Assembly: GCF_028583725.1 (NCBI RefSeq)
Contig: NZ_CP110680.1
Location: 124,001 to 188,000 of the forward strand
Length of the DNA stretch: 64,000 nt
Source: Cellulomonas fimi
GTDB lineage: Bacteria; Actinomycetota; Actinomycetes; Actinomycetales; Cellulomonadaceae
Direction: 5' to 3'
The notes beneath the pieces were generated by a model. It saw nothing but the letters and a program-made list of their open reading frames with translations. It was not told the DNA's origin and did no database searches. Positions 10,001 through 17,153 of the stretch are shown piece by piece. Position numbers and translations under genes: made by a program. The first letter of the stretch is position 1. Every line of letters starts with the position of its first letter.

Positions 10001-11166
10001 GACGCGGCACCTGGCCGCTCGTGACCTTCTTCTCGCAGGTGACGGTGACGAACTACGTCAACGGCTGCGCGGACTCCGAGGTCGTCGACGCGACGAGCAG
10101 GCTGTGGCGGCACGTGCTGGTCGACCGGATCGGCGTGCTGCGCCCGTGGGGGCCGATCGTGCAGCGGCTCGTCGTCGAGCGCGGGGTGGCACGGCGCATC
10201 GCCCGCCGCGTGCTGCTGCTGTTCACCCCGCCCGGGCAGCCTGACGGTCCCGTCGAGCTCGGTGGGCACCGCGCCGAGGCGCCCGCGGCCCGACGCGTCC
10301 TCGCGGGCCTGGACCCCGAGGCGGACGTCGCCGCGCTCTCGGACGACCTCCGCGCGCTGCTCGCGTCCGAGACGACGATGTTCCGCGTCCTCGCCGCGCT
10401 GGTCGTCGCGGTGCACGGCCTCGCCGACCCCGCCGGGACCGACGCGCTCGTCGACACCCTCGCGGCCGGCGCCGACGCCCGGACCCTGCGCGCGCTGCTC
10501 GTCGCGCACGCCGTCGTCGCCCCCGACGAGACGCCCGCGTCGTGGGTGCCCCGCCTCGAACGCCTGACGCGGCTCGTCACCGCCGGCCCGCACGACGAGC
10601 ACGCCGCCGCCGGACCCCTCGGTGGCCGGCACCTCGCGTTCGTGCCGCTCGGTCTCGCGTGCGCCGCGACCGCAGCCCCGCTGGACGTCCTCGACGAGTG
10701 GCTGCGCCCCGACGCCGACCCGGGCTGGCGGTTCTGCTGCCTGCGGGGTCTCGGCGCCGTCGGGCTCTACCACCCGGACGCGGTGCTCGGGACGTTCGAG
10801 CGGCTCGACCGCGCGGGCGTCCTGCCGCTCGACGCCGCCGTCCCCGCGCTCGCCCTCATGGCCGGCCTGCACCCCATGCGCACGCGCACGTGGCTGCTGC
10901 GCGCCGGCCGCCGTGACGTCCTCGACGCGGTGTTCGGCGCCGCCGACCCCGCCGACAGCCGCGAGCACCTCGAGCTCCTCGGCATGTACAACGCCGCGGT
11001 GCACGCGAGCGTGACGTCGTCCCGCGTGCGCGACCGGCTGGTCGCGGAGATCTTCGCCGCGTTCCTCGACTGCCGGACCGGGCGCGAGTGGTCCCGGCGG
11101 TTCGGCGCCGCCGGGGTGCGCGTCCTGCGCGAGGACGACTGGACGCTCGCAGCCTGGACGTCGTGA
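7030..11166 (+). CDS. CHAT-domain protease fused to a degenerate STAND-like NTPase and alpha-helical repeats
   Basis: A 1378-residue cytoplasmic protein. Residues from about 60 to 375 form a CHAT (caspase-like) domain with the catalytic pair His 240 (LHVVGHGG) and Cys 285 (LNGCSTGE). It is followed from about residue 405 by an NTPase-like module (WWAVREVAAW, TALLLTGDVGSGTSVL): the P-loop position 431 is Thr instead of Lys, while a Walker-B-like VLVDGLD (Asp 544) is kept. The C-terminal half (about 800-1378) is Ala/Leu-rich helical and looks like HEAT/ARM-type repeats. CHAT-NTPase-repeat proteins are sensors or executors in bacterial conflict and cell-death systems; that role here is inferred. 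Starts at ATG 7030 after a G-rich Shine-Dalgarno. It is divergent from the 55-residue ORF. Confidence 0.85.
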   Translation: MTTSLDDPPAGAPPGTDRAVVDVDVRIVPDGDAYRSVVSCDDYGTSSTRPFAPPVPAADLAAFADALADARRRTRPDADAARALAERTESLGRALFDAVFAADARDLLVTARDRAGRDGGAVRVRLQLDDAPDVAALPWELLLHGSTYLVHTDGVFVVRYPDASTPVDPAPLEGTLRVLVVAASPSDLPPLDVDREVEALREALAPLGDRVELHRLEPPTLDALRRTLDDRWHVLHVVGHGGADARGGVLALTADDGTADVLDAATLADHLLAAPRLRVAVLNGCSTGEVSTQEPKAGSAHQLVRAGVPVAVAMQYPVTDRSAHAAASALYERLAAGALVEQAVTAARRALLRGPEWVTPVLYTRTSPRVFVPSTVTPDAPAVVVAPRDRVPAGVVPDVLQPRWWAVREVAAWMDSPSTALLLTGDVGSGTSVLAAWLAGAGTTPDEPDAPVALLESVRDRWDAVHVSPPGGSGAPVDTRSVVRSLAEQLATTVPGWKRGRADAAGPYGLAHLPPEELFAVLVGQPLRGALEAAPGTRVHVLVDGLDHEALDPVLRVAAVPGVRVLVAGTDPAVATALDALGAARVDLGSPHRRALVDADLTGYLRRRLAGTARGDDEISALVARAAGNFLLARNAADEALARPDVALADLVLPRDVDASSEHHLRTTLERSFGPAWRDQWATTIEPLLGHLAVARGPVPLPALVRWLGSTLPRVAALVDGLGDLVVTDADGCRLAHSSLVATLRAPTVASGGPNLLRVDEAAAHRRVVDGAVALTGTDLAHPDDVGAAYSLVHAPGHLRELPAEDDVPATPDAGRDPRRAGPSRRQALDDRALDPAWVDALTATVHDPLLLGLPYRDLVALHLRAHDTAAVERVVRFLGASDVPLLRGAVFDVLATYAERAPADATGLLVRLAVHAAPELQRIALHATCLLPAAAQADVYAGVVTHPDSTDAHAVAAAFALYSNGTSDPQRLIGDVLDTVVGRLRVFPPRRGTWPLVTFFSQVTVTNYVNGCADSEVVDATSRLWRHVLVDRIGVLRPWGPIVQRLVVERGVARRIARRVLLLFTPPGQPDGPVELGGHRAEAPAARRVLAGLDPEADVAALSDDLRALLASETTMFRVLAALVVAVHGLADPAGTDALVDTLAAGADARTLRALLVAHAVVAPDETPASWVPRLERLTRLVTAGPHDEHAAAGPLGGRHLAFVPLGLACAATAAPLDVLDEWLRPDADPGWRFCCLRGLGAVGLYHPDAVLGTFERLDRAGVLPLDAAVPALALMAGLHPMRTRTWLLRAGRRDVLDAVFGAADPADSREHLELLGMYNAAVHASVTSSRVRDRLVAEIFAAFLDCRTGREWSRRFGAAGVRVLREDDWTLAAWTS

Positions 11167-11193
11167 GGTCCGCTTCGCGGGCGGCGAAAAGAG

Positions 11194-11222
11194 TTGGCGC
11201 GTGTGCGGACGCGACGTAGCGT
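11194..11222 (+). promoter_or_regulatory. Predicted promoter upstream of the 12-codon ORF and map
   Basis: TTGGCG (11194-11199), a 17-bp spacer and TAGCGT (11217-11222) match a housekeeping actinobacterial -35/-10 arrangement. It lies just after the CHAT gene and about 30 bases before the short ORF with a strong Shine-Dalgarno, giving map a leader of roughly 270 nt. Confidence 0.55.
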
Positions 11223-11254
11223 CGACAGCACACGGGAAGGAGGTGGTCCGGAAC

Positions 11255-11293
11255 ATGAAGCATTCCAGGACGCGTGAGGTGACTGTCCGCTAG
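11255..11293 (+). CDS. 12-residue ORF in the leader of map (putative leader peptide)
   Basis: Encodes MKHSRTREVTVR. The ATG is preceded by GGAAGGAGGTGG, among the strongest ribosome binding sites in the window, and the ORF follows a good promoter. The peptide is strongly basic and too short for a folded protein. Its position ahead of structured RNA and the map gene fits a leader peptide or attenuation-type ORF. No known leader family is recognised. Confidence 0.5.
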   Translation: MKHSRTREVTVR

Positions 11294-11384
11294 TCGCCCG
11301 ACAGCTCGGGACGGACTGCACGTCCGCCCGTTGCTCCCCGCCGGTCACGGCGAGGGGCGGCGAGCGAATCCCGGCAGTCACCGC

Positions 11385-11446
11385 AGCCCGTGGGAGCCGC
11401 GACCTCGTCCGCCGCGGCAGGACCGTCCAGGTCCGGCCCACGGGCT
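11385..11446 (+). ncRNA. Candidate structured leader RNA (three-way junction) upstream of map
   Basis: The outer helix is a perfect 10 bp (11385-11394 with 11437-11446). It encloses two perfect hairpins, 6 bp (11396-11401 with 11413-11418) and 5 bp (11420-11424 with 11430-11434), joined by only 1, 1 and 2 unpaired bases. It ends 54 nt before the map start codon and lies downstream of the predicted promoter. It does not match any riboswitch class I know. GC-rich DNA yields chance helices, so covariation is needed to confirm it. Confidence 0.4.
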
Positions 11447-11500
11447 GTCCCGTGCCCGCCCGCGGTCGGTGGGCCTGCGGCGACGTGACAAGGTGGTTCC

Positions 11501-12265
11501 GTGGCCCTCAAGAACCCCGCCCAGATCGAGGCGATGCGTCCCGCCGGCCGGTTCGTCGCCGGAGTCCTGCAGTCCCTGCGCGACGTCGCGCGGCCCGGCA
11601 TGACGCTCCTCGACCTCGACGCGCACGCGCACCGCATGATCGACGACGCCGGCGCGCACTCCGTCTACCTGGGCTACCACCCGTCGTTCGGCGCGATCCC
11701 GTACCCCGGCGTGCTGTGCACGTCGGTCAACGACGCCGCCCTGCACGGGCTGCCGTCGGCGCAGGTGCTCGAGGACGGCGACGTGCTGAGCATCGACTTC
11801 GCCGCGCAGGTGCAGGGCTGGGTGTGCGACTCCGCGCTCACGTTCCAGCTCGGCACGCAGACGCCCGAGGCGCAGCGGCTCATCGAGACGACCGAGCGGG
11901 CGCTCGACGCGGGCATCGCGGCCGCGCGGGTCGGTGCGCGCATGGGTGACGTGTCCGCGGCGATCGGCCGGATCGGGCGCGACGCCGGCTACGGGATCAA
12001 CGCCGACTTCGGCGGCCACGGCGTCGGGCGGACCATGCACGAGGAGCCGCACGTCGCGAACCTCGGGCGGCCCGGGACGGGCGTCCGGCTGAAGGCGGGG
12101 CTCGTGGTGGCGATCGAGCCGTGGTTCATGGCGGGCGGCGACGACTACGTGATCGACGACGACGGCTGGACGATCCGTACGGCCGACGGGTCGCTCGCCG
12201 CGCACGCCGAGCACACGGTGGCGCTGACGCCCGAGGGCACGGTCGTCCTGACCGCGCGCGACTGA
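11501..12265 (+). CDS. map: Type I methionine aminopeptidase
   Basis: Removes the initiator Met from nascent proteins in the cytoplasm. The 254-residue length is normal. The five dimetal ligands are all visible in their motifs: LSIDFA, VCDSALT, GGHGVGR, VAIEPW and AEHTVAL, and the substrate-binding His is in the YHPSFGAIPYPG region. The start is GTG (VALKNPAQIE), matching the usual N-terminus of bacterial MetAPs. It has its own leader with a short ORF and structured RNA rather than following secY/adk, so this may be a second map copy in the genome. Confidence 0.95.
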   Translation: MALKNPAQIEAMRPAGRFVAGVLQSLRDVARPGMTLLDLDAHAHRMIDDAGAHSVYLGYHPSFGAIPYPGVLCTSVNDAALHGLPSAQVLEDGDVLSIDFAAQVQGWVCDSALTFQLGTQTPEAQRLIETTERALDAGIAAARVGARMGDVSAAIGRIGRDAGYGINADFGGHGVGRTMHEEPHVANLGRPGTGVRLKAGLVVAIEPWFMAGGDDYVIDDDGWTIRTADGSLAAHAEHTVALTPEGTVVLTARD

Positions 12266-12380
12266 CGCGGGGGCGCCGGGTTCGCCGGCCGGTACCCGTG
12301 ACCGGTGCGGGTGAATCGGGCGGCCCCGGGCTGCGTCGTGTCGGTGGCCCGTGCTAATCAGGTGCATGAGGCACTCGTCG

Positions 12381-12411
12381 CCACACGTGCCCGAGGCACC
12401 CGTACGTGTGG
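12381..12411. promoter_or_regulatory. Inverted repeat upstream of the type VII secretion genes
   Basis: CCACACGT (12381-12388) and ACGTGTGG (12404-12411) are perfect 8-bp arms separated by 15 nt in the 249-bp gap between map and the first WXG100-like gene. It could be an operator or a leader hairpin. No clear -35/-10 pair was found next to it. Confidence 0.3.
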
Positions 12412-12514
12412 TTCTCGGCCGTTCCTGTGGACGAGGGGAGCGCGGACCCGTCCGGTTCCTGGCAGGATGCTCGGGTCGTCCCGCCCTGGGGCGCCGAACC
12501 GCAAGGGGGTTGAT

Positions 12515-12853
12515 GTGAAGTTCGCGATGGGATCCGACGTCCTCTCGACGCTGACGAAGAAGACGTCGTCGTCGAACGAGGACCTCGGTGCGCTGGTGCG
12601 TCAGCTGGCGGCGGCGGCCGAGCCGCTGCAGGGCAAGTTCAACGGCGCCGGTCGTGCGGCGTTCGACAAGTTCAAGGGCGAGACGGACCGCATCGCGGTC
12701 GACCTCAACGGCGCCCTCGCCTCGGTGCTCCAGGGCATCGGCGGCATGGACCGGTCGTTCGGCGAGGGCGACCTGCAGATGGCCGACGAGACGCAGGCCG
12801 CGCAGGGCGGGTCCGCCTTCGACGCGGCGCGGTTCGGTTCGGCGAAGGGCTGA
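12515..12853 (+). CDS. WXG100-like ESX secretion substrate (first of pair)
   Basis: A 112-residue helical-hairpin protein. The turn between the two long helices is FNGAG, an F-x-G variant of the WXG motif, followed by FDKFKGE. It has no signal peptide, as expected of ESX substrates that leave as folded helical dimers. GTG 12515 has a G-rich Shine-Dalgarno; an ATG two bases earlier is followed directly by a stop and is excluded. It heads an operon of three small genes and a large effector, 11 bp before its partner. It could dimerise with the next protein. Confidence 0.8.
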   Translation: MKFAMGSDVLSTLTKKTSSSNEDLGALVRQLAAAAEPLQGKFNGAGRAAFDKFKGETDRIAVDLNGALASVLQGIGGMDRSFGEGDLQMADETQAAQGGSAFDAARFGSAKG

Positions 12854-12864
12854 GGGGGAGAACG

Positions 12865-13179
12865 ATGAGCGGCAACAGCATCGACCGTCGGGACTTCGAC
12901 CTGGGCGCATCCACGACCGCGCAGGAGAACTTCAACGCCGTCGCGCAGCGCCTCGAGGCCCTGATCGACGCGCGCGACCGCGACGTCAAGACGGCCATGG
13001 CCGACTACCAGGCGTCGGGCGTCTCGGAGGAGTACGCCGCCAAGGAGGCGCGCTGGAACCGCGTCGCCGGCGAGGTCCGCACCATCATCCGCACGCTCCG
13101 CGGCGCGCTCGAGAAGAACGACGCCACGGCGCAGGACACGCTGAAGAAGGCCAAGGCGGCCGTCGACGCGATCGGCTGA
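12865..13179 (+). CDS. ESAT-6-like (WXG100 superfamily) protein
   Basis: A 104-residue all-helical protein with long helices around a central turn containing GVSEEYAAKEARWNR, where W-N-R stands at the WXG turn. It resembles actinobacterial proteins annotated as pore-forming ESAT-6 family, which always sit beside ESX genes. No signal peptide. The ATG is preceded by a GGGGGAGAA ribosome site. It is most simply the partner of the upstream WXG100-like protein, secreted as a heterodimer. Confidence 0.8.
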   Translation: MSGNSIDRRDFDLGASTTAQENFNAVAQRLEALIDARDRDVKTAMADYQASGVSEEYAAKEARWNRVAGEVRTIIRTLRGALEKNDATAQDTLKKAKAAVDAIG

Positions 13180-13183
13180 CGCC

Positions 13184-13531
13184 GTGACGAGGTGGCACAT
13201 CGAGCCGGCGGGGGTCCAGGAGGTCCTCACCAAGGTCGGGAACGTCGCGAGCCTGCTGTCGAGCGTCGTCCAGGCCATGCCGGCCAACGCCGAGTCCGCG
13301 GTGACCGCGGGGAACTCGCCGATCATCGGTGACGCGATCGCGGGCTTCTTCGAGCACCACAAGCCGACTCTCGAGTCGATCGGCAACCGCATCAACGCGT
13401 CCGTCGGGGGCGCCGCCGCGGCCACGCGGTGGTACCTCGAGGGGGACGAGACGATGGCAGCCCAGCAGCAGTCCGCCGCGGCGTCGTGCACCGGCGCGAA
13501 CGCCCCGACCTTCCAGGTGCCGACTCCGTGA
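13184..13531 (+). CDS. Small ESX-associated protein, DUF6507-like
   Basis: A 115-residue protein beginning VTRWHIEPAGVQEVLTKVG. The W-x-I-x-P-x-G-V-x-x-V-L opening and predominantly helical make-up are what I remember of the DUF6507 family of actinobacterial ESX loci; this assignment is tentative. The Ala-rich helices fit a third small substrate or effector chaperone. GTG start, 4 bp after the preceding stop; its own stop overlaps the GTG of the large effector (GTGA), so they should be translationally coupled. Confidence 0.6.
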   Translation: MTRWHIEPAGVQEVLTKVGNVASLLSSVVQAMPANAESAVTAGNSPIIGDAIAGFFEHHKPTLESIGNRINASVGGAAAATRWYLEGDETMAAQQQSAAASCTGANAPTFQVPTP

Positions 13532-16266
13532 CCGACCAGTGCTACGCCTCGGGCATCAACCCGTACGCCATCCCCGGCGCCGACCTCGACCCGGACGGCG
13601 TGATCGCTGCGGCGAACGCGCTGTCGGGTCAGGGCGCGTCCGTGCGCCAGCACGGCGCCGACGCGCTGAACGGCTGGCGCGGGCTGTCCGGCTACTACGA
13701 GGCGCCCGAGGCGAGCACGCTGTTCGTCGTCATGGACCCGGTCGAGGCGAAGTCGCGCCAGTTCGGCGACGACGTCGAGAAGGTCGCGACGGCGCTCAAG
13801 ACGTACGCGGAGGCGATCCGTCCCATCAAGGCGTCGCTGGCCACGATCAAGAGCGACGCGTACGCGTTCCGCAGCAAGATCGCGTCGAACGCCGAGTGGG
13901 AGTACGACCAGGACCTGGTCGATGAGAACACCGCGCTCGTGTCCCGCGTCAACGCCGAGCAGGTCAAGCTCTGGGAGGCCGAGCGCACCTGCGCCAACGC
14001 CATCCGCGCGCTGTACGGCGCCGAGCCGTGGCACGCGATGACGGGCGAGGACGACCCGCTCGGCTACGGCCTGGACTCCCTGCCCACCGACGCGGCCATG
14101 CCGTGGGGGTCGGAGGTCGAGCGCAAGGACCACTGCCCGAAGTCCGCGGCCGTGCAGGTCAAGCGGTTCGTGTGGGACGGCGTCGTCGTCGACGGCCTGT
14201 GGGGCACCGTCGTGGGTCTCGGCCAGCTCGTCGGCATCAAGGACTGGTCCTGGTCGTGGGACACGATGAAGACCACGTGGGTCGGCATGGGCGGTCTCAT
14301 CGGCTACGCCGACGGCGAGTGGTCCTGGGGCAACGCGGGCAACGCGTGGCTCGGCCTCGGCAAGGGCCTCATCGCGTGGGACACCTGGGAGGACGACCCC
14401 GGGCGCGCCGCGGGCGGTGCGATCTTCAACGTCGCCACGATCTTCATCCCCGCCGGTGCGGCGGTCTCCGGCTCGAAGGGCGCGGCCACGGCGGCCGGCG
14501 CCGCGGGCAAGGCCGCACGCGTGTCGTCGTGGCTCAGCAAGGGTGCGCGCGTCCTCGAGTTCGTCGACCCCATCTCGCTCGGCCTCAAGGGCGTCGGCGC
14601 GCTGCCCAGGCTCGGCGACCTGCTGACCAACATGAAGATGGTCGACGACCTCGGCAAGGCCATCGACATCGACGTCACCGACGTGAGCACGACGCTCGAC
14701 GACGTGCCGACCAACCTCGGCGACGACCTCGGCTCGAACATCCCCGTCCGCGACCCCGACCGCGTCGACGTGGGCGACACCACGGGCGCCGACGTGCCCG
14801 AGCCCGTCAAGGTCCCCGAGCACCAGCTCGTCGGCACCGACGGCAACCCCGTGCACGACACGACCCCCGGCGGCACCGGCTCGGGCGCCGACGACCTGCT
14901 CGACGGCGGCACCACGCGTCCCCCGGGCAGCACCACGGGCGGCACCGACGCGCCGACCGGCGGCTCGCACGACCCGGCGACGCCGGGCGGCTCGGGCACC
15001 GGGACCGGCGGCGCCGGCCACGGTGGCTCGGGCTCCGGTGGCTCCGGCTCGCCGGTCGACCCGCCGACGAACCCCGTCGACCCGCCGAAGACGCCGGCGG
15101 ACCCGCCGACGGGTGGCACGCCGGGACACGTCGACCCGCCGACGAACCCCGTCGACCCGCCGACGAACCCCGTCGACCCGCCCACGACGCCGGTCGACCC
15201 CGCCACGGGTGGCGCACCGCACGCTCCGACGACCCCTGTCGACCCGGCGACCGGCGGTGCTCCGCACGACCCGGCGACGCCCGTCGACCCCGCGACCGGC
15301 GGCGGCTCGACGCCGCCGCCCGCGTCGGGTCCGACCGGCCCGGGCAGCTCGCCGCACGGTCCCGAGCTCAAGTTCACGGAGGTGCTCGAGCAGGCTCTGC
15401 TCGACAACGGGCTGAACAGGACGAAGTTCCGGGAGCTTCTCCAGACGAGACTCGAAGACCTGACTCCGAAGCAGGCGGCGGCCCTGATCGACATCCGCGA
15501 CCGCATGCCGCAGGTGTACGAGGACACGCTGCTCCAAAAGGTGATCACGCCTCACCAGGCCCTCAAGATCGTGGGTGGCGAGGCCGCGCGGTTCTTCGAC
15601 CCCGACCACCTCGCGACGATTCGCGCGGGCGGTCCGGCGGATCTCGACGACCTGGGCGGATTCGTCTCGCGGCTCATCGACGTCGACGGTGCGCTACCGG
15701 CGCAGCTCTACCACCAGCTGGGACTCAACTACCCCAACAGTCCCTTCACACTGCCTCCGGGCGCGCCGTACTCGCTCGCCGACGACTCGGCCTTCACGGT
15801 GCGGTACATGGCGGGTGACGCCGTCGACGTCGACTGGACGCCGGGCACCGGGACGTCGTCTCTTCCCGACTACGTCTATCCCGGGATCCCGGACGGGCCC
15901 CTCAAGGCGCTGACCTCCATGCCCGGTTCGATCCTCTCGATCACCGACGACCTGCAGCGCCGGACCGCGATGTACGACTGGATCAAGACGAACGATCCCG
16001 ACTCGGCGTTCGCGGCGTCCCGCGCACTCGATGTCGATCCGGCCACCGGCGTTCCCCACACGGGCGGCGAGCGCAACCCCTTCCGCGGGAACGGGTGGAG
16101 CGGAGCGGCACAGGCGTACAGCCCTGAGCTCACGTACGGCCCCAAGTCGGTCAAGATCCCGACCGGCTCCGAGCTGTGGCGTGTCACGGCCGGTGGCACG
16201 AACGAGCTCGTGGCCGTGTTCGACGGCAAGAAGTGGCACGTCCAGCCACCTGCGGTCACGCCGTGA
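13528..16266 (+). CDS. Large ESX-type effector with proline-rich linker and unidentified C-terminal domain
   Basis: A 912-residue protein with no Sec signal. Residues 1-190 are helical and WXG/LXG-like in character; 200-300 are Trp/Gly-rich (WSWSWDTMKTTWVGMGG); about 300-345 form a hydrophobic Ala/Gly stretch that might insert in a membrane; 345-508 are acidic then Gly/Thr-rich; 509-592 are PVDPPT-type repeats; 600-912 form a globular C-terminal region. This layout (secretion domain, linker, variable tip) is that of polymorphic toxins. The tip has no recognised toxin motif, ends with IPTGSELWRVTAGG and KKWHVQP, and resembles a segment of the gene at 19161. Its TGA overlaps the GTG of the first putative immunity gene. 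Confidence 0.75.
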   Translation: MTDQCYASGINPYAIPGADLDPDGVIAAANALSGQGASVRQHGADALNGWRGLSGYYEAPEASTLFVVMDPVEAKSRQFGDDVEKVATALKTYAEAIRPIKASLATIKSDAYAFRSKIASNAEWEYDQDLVDENTALVSRVNAEQVKLWEAERTCANAIRALYGAEPWHAMTGEDDPLGYGLDSLPTDAAMPWGSEVERKDHCPKSAAVQVKRFVWDGVVVDGLWGTVVGLGQLVGIKDWSWSWDTMKTTWVGMGGLIGYADGEWSWGNAGNAWLGLGKGLIAWDTWEDDPGRAAGGAIFNVATIFIPAGAAVSGSKGAATAAGAAGKAARVSSWLSKGARVLEFVDPISLGLKGVGALPRLGDLLTNMKMVDDLGKAIDIDVTDVSTTLDDVPTNLGDDLGSNIPVRDPDRVDVGDTTGADVPEPVKVPEHQLVGTDGNPVHDTTPGGTGSGADDLLDGGTTRPPGSTTGGTDAPTGGSHDPATPGGSGTGTGGAGHGGSGSGGSGSPVDPPTNPVDPPKTPADPPTGGTPGHVDPPTNPVDPPTNPVDPPTTPVDPATGGAPHAPTTPVDPATGGAPHDPATPVDPATGGGSTPPPASGPTGPGSSPHGPELKFTEVLEQALLDNGLNRTKFRELLQTRLEDLTPKQAAALIDIRDRMPQVYEDTLLQKVITPHQALKIVGGEAARFFDPDHLATIRAGGPADLDDLGGFVSRLIDVDGALPAQLYHQLGLNYPNSPFTLPPGAPYSLADDSAFTVRYMAGDAVDVDWTPGTGTSSLPDYVYPGIPDGPLKALTSMPGSILSITDDLQRRTAMYDWIKTNDPDSAFAASRALDVDPATGVPHTGGERNPFRGNGWSGAAQAYSPELTYGPKSVKIPTGSELWRVTAGGTNELVAVFDGKKWHVQPPAVTP
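15052..15303 (+). repeat. In-frame proline-rich repeats of the effector linker
   Basis: Nine degenerate units of the PVDPPTN / PVDPATGGAPH type, residues about 509-592. The DNA repeats gtcgacccg-containing blocks of 21-45 bp. It is an extended linker between the secretion half and the C-terminal tip, and a likely site of slippage variation. Confidence 0.8.
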
Positions 16267-16643
16267 GGGCCGGCATGTATGTGGAGATCGACGGCGCCAC
16301 CTACCGCGCGACCGGCAACGAGCTCCCCTTCCTGGTGTTCGCACCTGCGCAAGAGCCGCGACCTGACGGCTTCGCCGCCGAACCCGACGGAGGGTGGACT
16401 CGACTCGTGGACAAGAGCGAGTTCCAGCGCGCGTACGTCGTCCGGACGACCGCGCGATGGAGAGACTGGACCGTACGGGTCAACCGCGTGGAGGACGGGA
16501 TCGCGCACTGGCGGTATTACGGAGACGGACTGCCGGCCGACGACTCGAGAGTCTCGCGGGTCGGCCTCTTCGAGTGGTTGGGGCGCACGCCCGTCGAGGA
16601 GCTCGACGACGTCGTCGAGACCGTCGATGAGATGGCTCTGTGA
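16263..16643 (+). CDS. Putative immunity-like protein, array member A
   Basis: A 126-residue soluble protein, predicted mainly beta. It starts VRAGMYVEIDGATYRA, parallel to the next gene's start, which fixes the GTG at 16263; this GTG overlaps the effector's stop (GTGA). The shared module has an N-terminal strand-turn-strand (YVEIDG), a GF...GGW turn, the signature YVVRTTARWRDWTVRV near residue 60, and a C-terminal VEELDDVVE. Being coupled directly to the effector, it is the best candidate for a cognate immunity protein. That is inference from position; no named immunity family is recognised. Confidence 0.65.
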   Translation: MRAGMYVEIDGATYRATGNELPFLVFAPAQEPRPDGFAAEPDGGWTRLVDKSEFQRAYVVRTTARWRDWTVRVNRVEDGIAHWRYYGDGLPADDSRVSRVGLFEWLGRTPVEELDDVVETVDEMAL

Positions 16644-16668
16644 CGCGCGCGCTCGGTCCGTGGATACC

Positions 16669-17055
16669 GTGAGGGCGGGGTTGTACGCAGAGCTCGACGG
16701 CGTCACCCATCGGGCCGAGGGATCGGACGCGCTCCCGGTGAACCTCGTCGCGCCCGCCGGTCAGGAGCCGCCCGACGGGTTCGCCGAGGACCGTCGTGGG
16801 CTGTGGATCAAGCGCGTCGAGGACCCGTCCGAGATCGACCGGCTCTACCGCGTCCGCACGACCGCACGCTGGTCGCGGTGGACCGTCGACGTGGACCGTG
16901 TCGAGGGTGACATGGCGTGGTGGTCGTACGACGGCGACGGCCTCCCGCTCGACGACCGCAGGATCCACCGCAGCGGCTGGAGCGAGTGGCAGGGCCACGT
17001 CCCCGTCGCCGAGCTCGAGGACCCCGTCGAGGTCGTCCACGAGCTCCTCGTGTGA
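16669..17055 (+). CDS. Putative immunity-like protein, array member B
   Basis: A 128-residue paralog of the preceding protein: VRAGLYAELDGVTHRA, DGFAEDRRGLW, YRVRTTARWSRWTVDV, DGDGLPLDD and VPVAELEDPVEVVHELL align almost without gaps. GTG start chosen by that alignment; an earlier in-frame GTG at 16660 would add three residues. It is 25 bp after member A and clearly a tandem duplicate that has diverged substantially, which in toxin loci is typical of decoy or expanded immunity genes. Confidence 0.65.
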   Translation: MRAGLYAELDGVTHRAEGSDALPVNLVAPAGQEPPDGFAEDRRGLWIKRVEDPSEIDRLYRVRTTARWSRWTVDVDRVEGDMAWWSYDGDGLPLDDRRIHRSGWSEWQGHVPVAELEDPVEVVHELLV

Positions 17056-17153
17056 GGCAGGCACCCTCGTCGTCCGCCCCGTGGTGAGGGCCGGTGTCGG
17101 GCCTGGACCGGTCGTAGCATCTCGAGCAGCACGGCTCGGCTGAGGTGGGATCG

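Noticed and set aside
6580..11256. Minus-strand open frame of 1558 codons opposite the CHAT gene
   Set aside because: Only its last 55 codons have a ribosome site and protein-like composition; the rest is a shadow of the CHAT gene.
12513..12518. ATG start two bases before the WXG100-like GTG
   Set aside because: It is followed immediately by an in-frame TGA.
15550..16266. Assignment of the effector tip as a tuberculosis-necrotizing-toxin-like NADase
   Set aside because: The expected TNT motifs are not present; no known toxin family could be matched by eye.
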